The notes under the pieces are model-generated. The model was not told the origin of the DNA. It did no database searches and saw only the letters and a program-made list of their open reading frames with translations. Below, one piece after another: positions 61,012-64,000 of a stretch of 64,000 nt of DNA. Within the stretch, counting starts at the first letter, position 1. Every line of letters begins with the position of its first letter. Source of the stretch: Selaginella moellendorffii. Its lineage: Eukaryota > Streptophyta > Lycopodiopsida > Selaginellales > Selaginellaceae. The position numbers and the translations under genes are program-made. The DNA is taken from assembly GCF_000143415.4 (NCBI RefSeq), contig NW_003314419.1, positions 83,715 to 147,714 of the forward strand, given 5' to 3'.

Positions 61012-62117
61012 TTTTTATCAAAGGATGAGTCTTAGTGACTATTATCCAATGAGATTGGGCAATTAGTCTCATTGCATATGCAAAGATAAAAATGATGATC
61101 CAAGTGGGTACATGTTTGGGTGCTAAGACTTTGCATTCATTCCATAGGTATACATTTTGGGTACCTTTTTGTACCATATTATGTAAGCTTACTTTTGGGC
61201 TTATAAGATGGATTGAGATGTTACGTTTGTAAGAGTTTGCACTTGGGCTCGTGAGTGAAGCATATTAGCTATTCAAGGTTACACTTTGAGTTGGCAAGAT
61301 TAATATTAGCCTATCAGGGGTTACCATGAGTTGAACCATATACCATAGGTAAAAATAAACCTCCTTTACATTTGTCATGAGTGGTAAATAGGTTGGTCCA
61401 TAACTATTTAGCATGGCACTAATGAATCCTTCCTAGGTATAATTATAAGTGAATCAATCAAAATTGTAAAGATTAGTCTATTGGTTCAAGTAGTTATTGC
61501 TATGTTCTCTCATAAACTTTTCTTAGACTAGATTGAAGGTAGTGCAAATGCAAACTTGAGGTTTGGTCAAAGATGAGACCGAAAATAGTCCTTAAGAATG
61601 AAGGATCAAATACATAAATCATTTTCTTTTTTTGGAGAGATGATTTGCAATAAGGTGTTAACTCATTGCTTGTATTCACATTATGAAATCGAGAGTCCCT
61701 ATCTTGATGCATATTGGTTATGATGGTCTTACAAGTGGTGAGTTGTAAGATGGATAGTGGTGAAGCACTAAACCATTTTGTTTAGGCTTGCAATGCTCAA
61801 TTCCAATGCAATTCTAATGGGTTGCAATGCTCAATTCTTTTCTGAGGAACCTTGCTATTGCTCTTTAAGTAGCTTGGTGTTGGATTACTTTCGAGTTTGA
61901 TTGGATAGAGAGTGGTATGAGTTTGTCTATATTGTGAACAAAAGTTAGTGTATTAAGTGCTATAAATCTCTATCGGTAAAGTGTGGTATCTATGTTGTAT
62001 TTTGTCAAACTGAGTTTGCACTTCATACTCATATAAACCTTGAAGTAATGACATGAACATTGCTTATGATGTTGCTCAATTGATAATCAAATCATTATGA
62101 TACTTATATACTTTTAG
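61012..62117. other. Unidentified stretch between LTR copies
   Basis: About 1.1 kb without a gene. It may be interior or flanking sequence of the family C retrotransposon, but no gag or pol motif can be read. Confidence 0.3.
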
Positions 62118-63545
62118 GGCCTTGGGCCACTGAATGAATGGATGGAGCTAAACCTCTAAGCATGGAGCCAAGGAGCAAAGGAAGCAAAGCACAGAATGAC
62201 TCATAAGTGTACAACCCAAGGAGCGAAGGGATGAGAGCATGGAGCGATTTGGAATAATCCTAGAGCATCCAATATCCCAATGCCAAGACTAATATGCAAA
62301 ACGGAGCTAAATAAAGTCTAGTGCAATTTCAATATACCAATGGTCTAACACAAGGATATGGGTACTCCACCAGCTAGCATGGTATGGAGTTTAAGCTTGG
62401 ACTTAAGTCGGATGTAAAACAAGGACAGACATGCAAGTGGGAGCTAACTATGCCTCAAGTTGGTCAGCCATGCCCGACCTACCCACTATCCATTTGAAAC
62501 CCTCTACAGCCTCCCTCCCTTCCCCCTCCCCTTTGAGGAAATGCATGCTTTGGCCTCCTTAGCACACTTGAATTTGGAGTTGAACTCCAAGACTGTTGCA
62601 CAACAAAACGAGGGTCTAGTACAAGCCCATGAGCACCAGGTCCCCATATCTAACACCTACATGCAAAATGGTGTTAAATAGTGTTTGGCACAATTTTGGC
62701 ATACTGCGTGGCATAACATAAGGAGGGTACCCCATTAACTAGAGCAGCATGGAGCTTAGGCTTAGACCCAAGCCAAATATAGAACAAGTGTTAGGATCCT
62801 ATCCCTTACACCCTAAGCCAAATAACTAAAGGGGTGATCACTTGATTGCAGGGCCTTTTCTTTATCCTATTATCCTAACTTGGTGCCTAACAATAAGGAA
62901 TGACATAGCCTAGTAGGAGCCAAACTAATGTCTTAAGTTTGGCCCCCCCTCCCCCTCCCCCCCATTCCCTTGAGGAACACATGCTTTGGGCTTTCACCCC
63001 AAGCCTCCCTTAGTACAAGGAGTTAGTCTCTGGGACTAACTTGAAACTTACTAAATATGGAATTGTGCTAGATTGTGAATTTGGACATGGGACAAACACC
63101 ATTGTGTTCAGGCCAATCTCTACATTTCATAGATATGCCAAATTAGCAAATCCAGACACTTTTCATAATTAGCTAATAGAACAAAATGAGGCTAATACAA
63201 ATAGCATGATAGCGAGGGTGTTTGACAAACACAGTGAGCTATCATCTAGCGAATATTAAGGGATGAATCTCAATATCGTGGGGGTTCTTGATACTAGTAA
63301 GTCAAGCTAATGACATGAGTTTCTCAAACCACGCCAAGTATGCTTAGCAAGAAACACATAAGGTTCATACCTTATGTTTATCTGATTTAAGTGTAAGATC
63401 ATTGATCAGTTTCTCAACTATCTCAAGTGGGAATGATAAAGGGAACCAATTGTGTTGACCTCCTGCCGTCATGGCAGTAAGGAAAGAGTGTTCATAAGGA
63501 TTGGATGACAAGTATCTTTCGATATCCGAAGTCACATTCACGACA
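62118..63545 (-). repeat. Family C LTR copies in reverse orientation
   Basis: The reverse complement starts at 63545 with TGTCGTGAATGTGAC, directly after the purine tract TTGGGAGG, and follows the LTR at 57473. The words CCACCAGCTAGCATGG (near 62370) and its decayed counterpart near 62730 show two partial copies side by side. A solo TRIM-A LTR is inserted at 62789-62892. Confidence 0.65.
62789..62892 (-). repeat. Solo LTR of TRIM-A (104 bp)
   Basis: Starts TGTTAGG and ends CCTAACA, the same length as the LTRs at 55422 and 55711. The flanks ACAAG and ATAAG are a 5-bp target duplication with one mismatch. The element interior and second LTR have been lost, most simply by recombination between LTRs. 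Confidence 0.85.
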
Positions 63546-63790
63546 CCTCCCAACACTAGCAAGTGCAAGCCAACAACACAAGTTTTTCATCATCGTATAA
63601 GGTATGCTTAGGATTTGCTTAGTGCCCTTTCGGTCTAAGTGTATATATGGTGATCAGTTTCTCAACTAACTTAAGCTGAGACAAATAAAACTTCTAGCAA
63701 TATTGACCTCCTACCATCATGGTAGTAAAGAAAGAATATCTGAAAGGACTCGCCAACAAGTAACTTTTAATACCCTGTATGTAAGCAACT
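63546..63790 (-). repeat. Partial family C LTR (reverse orientation)
   Basis: The reverse complement matches the first ~250 bp of the LTR at 57473 (words CTTGCACTTGCTAGT and GCATACC). It abuts the copy ending at 63545 in the same orientation, so one copy is inserted in or recombined with the other. The last ~210 bp of the window (63791-64000) hold nothing that I recognise. Confidence 0.55.
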
Positions 63791-64000
63791 AATTTTTCCA
63801 TTCTACTTTAGTCACTTAACCATACCTCCGACCACATGGAGGAGTCTCACTCACAACCTCTATATGTCCTATTTTGGACTTGGGCTTGCTAGCCCCAAGA
63901 ATGGCATCCCCGCCACTCAACCTTTGCACTTGGTCCAAATGCTCCACGTGTCCGATCCCATGACTGACACCCCAAGGCACCACCGATATATTGGTCCGTT

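Overview
This window looks like nuclear DNA of a seed-free land plant, most plausibly the lycophyte Selaginella moellendorffii or a close relative; the species name is inference. Three things point there. The intact genes are packed with tiny introns (35-93 bp). Land-plant families occur (laccase, class III peroxidase, an MRL1-like PPR protein). Genes for motile cilia are present, which only plants with swimming sperm keep. A run of exactly 100 N at 13015-13114 is an assembly gap.

Four genes can be read from start to stop with every exon in phase. They are the vesicle-fusion ATPase NSF (542-3762, +, 21 exons, 730 aa); a DRC10/IQCD-like subunit of the ciliary nexin-dynein regulatory complex (47946-49399, -, 388 aa); an unrecognised 967-aa coiled-coil protein (49499-52732, +); and the intraflagellar-transport protein IFT56 (52813-55064, +, 569 aa). 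The last three form a tight block: DRC10 and the coiled-coil gene diverge from a 99-bp spacer, and IFT56 starts 80 bp after the coiled-coil stop codon. A small cilium locus is therefore likely, with the coiled-coil protein as a candidate new member. The first NSF intron is a U12-type AT-AC intron.

The rest is mostly repeats and broken gene pieces. From 4.6 to 22.3 kb and 38 to 47.8 kb lie decayed fragments of RPA1, laccase, cytosolic glucose-6-phosphate isomerase, alpha-galactosidase, a DUF2358 protein, an MRL1-like PPR protein, class III peroxidase, a protein kinase and a kelch protein. They sit among AT-rich inverted-repeat elements whose ends share a CTAG plus a CCCAGC/GCTGGG palindrome, so capture by a mobile element is possible.

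Two complete but dead Ty3/gypsy retrotransposons are inserted on the minus strand: a 4986-bp element with 166-bp LTRs (14075-19060, target duplication TAAT) and a 10744-bp element with 425-bp LTRs (24556-35299, target duplication AATAT). The larger one carries an extra open region between integrase and the 3' LTR. From 55.1 kb to the end the DNA is a nest of small LTR elements: a TRIM with 104-bp LTRs inserted inside an older copy of itself, a second TRIM family with ~193-bp LTRs, and several copies of a ~1.15-kb LTR.
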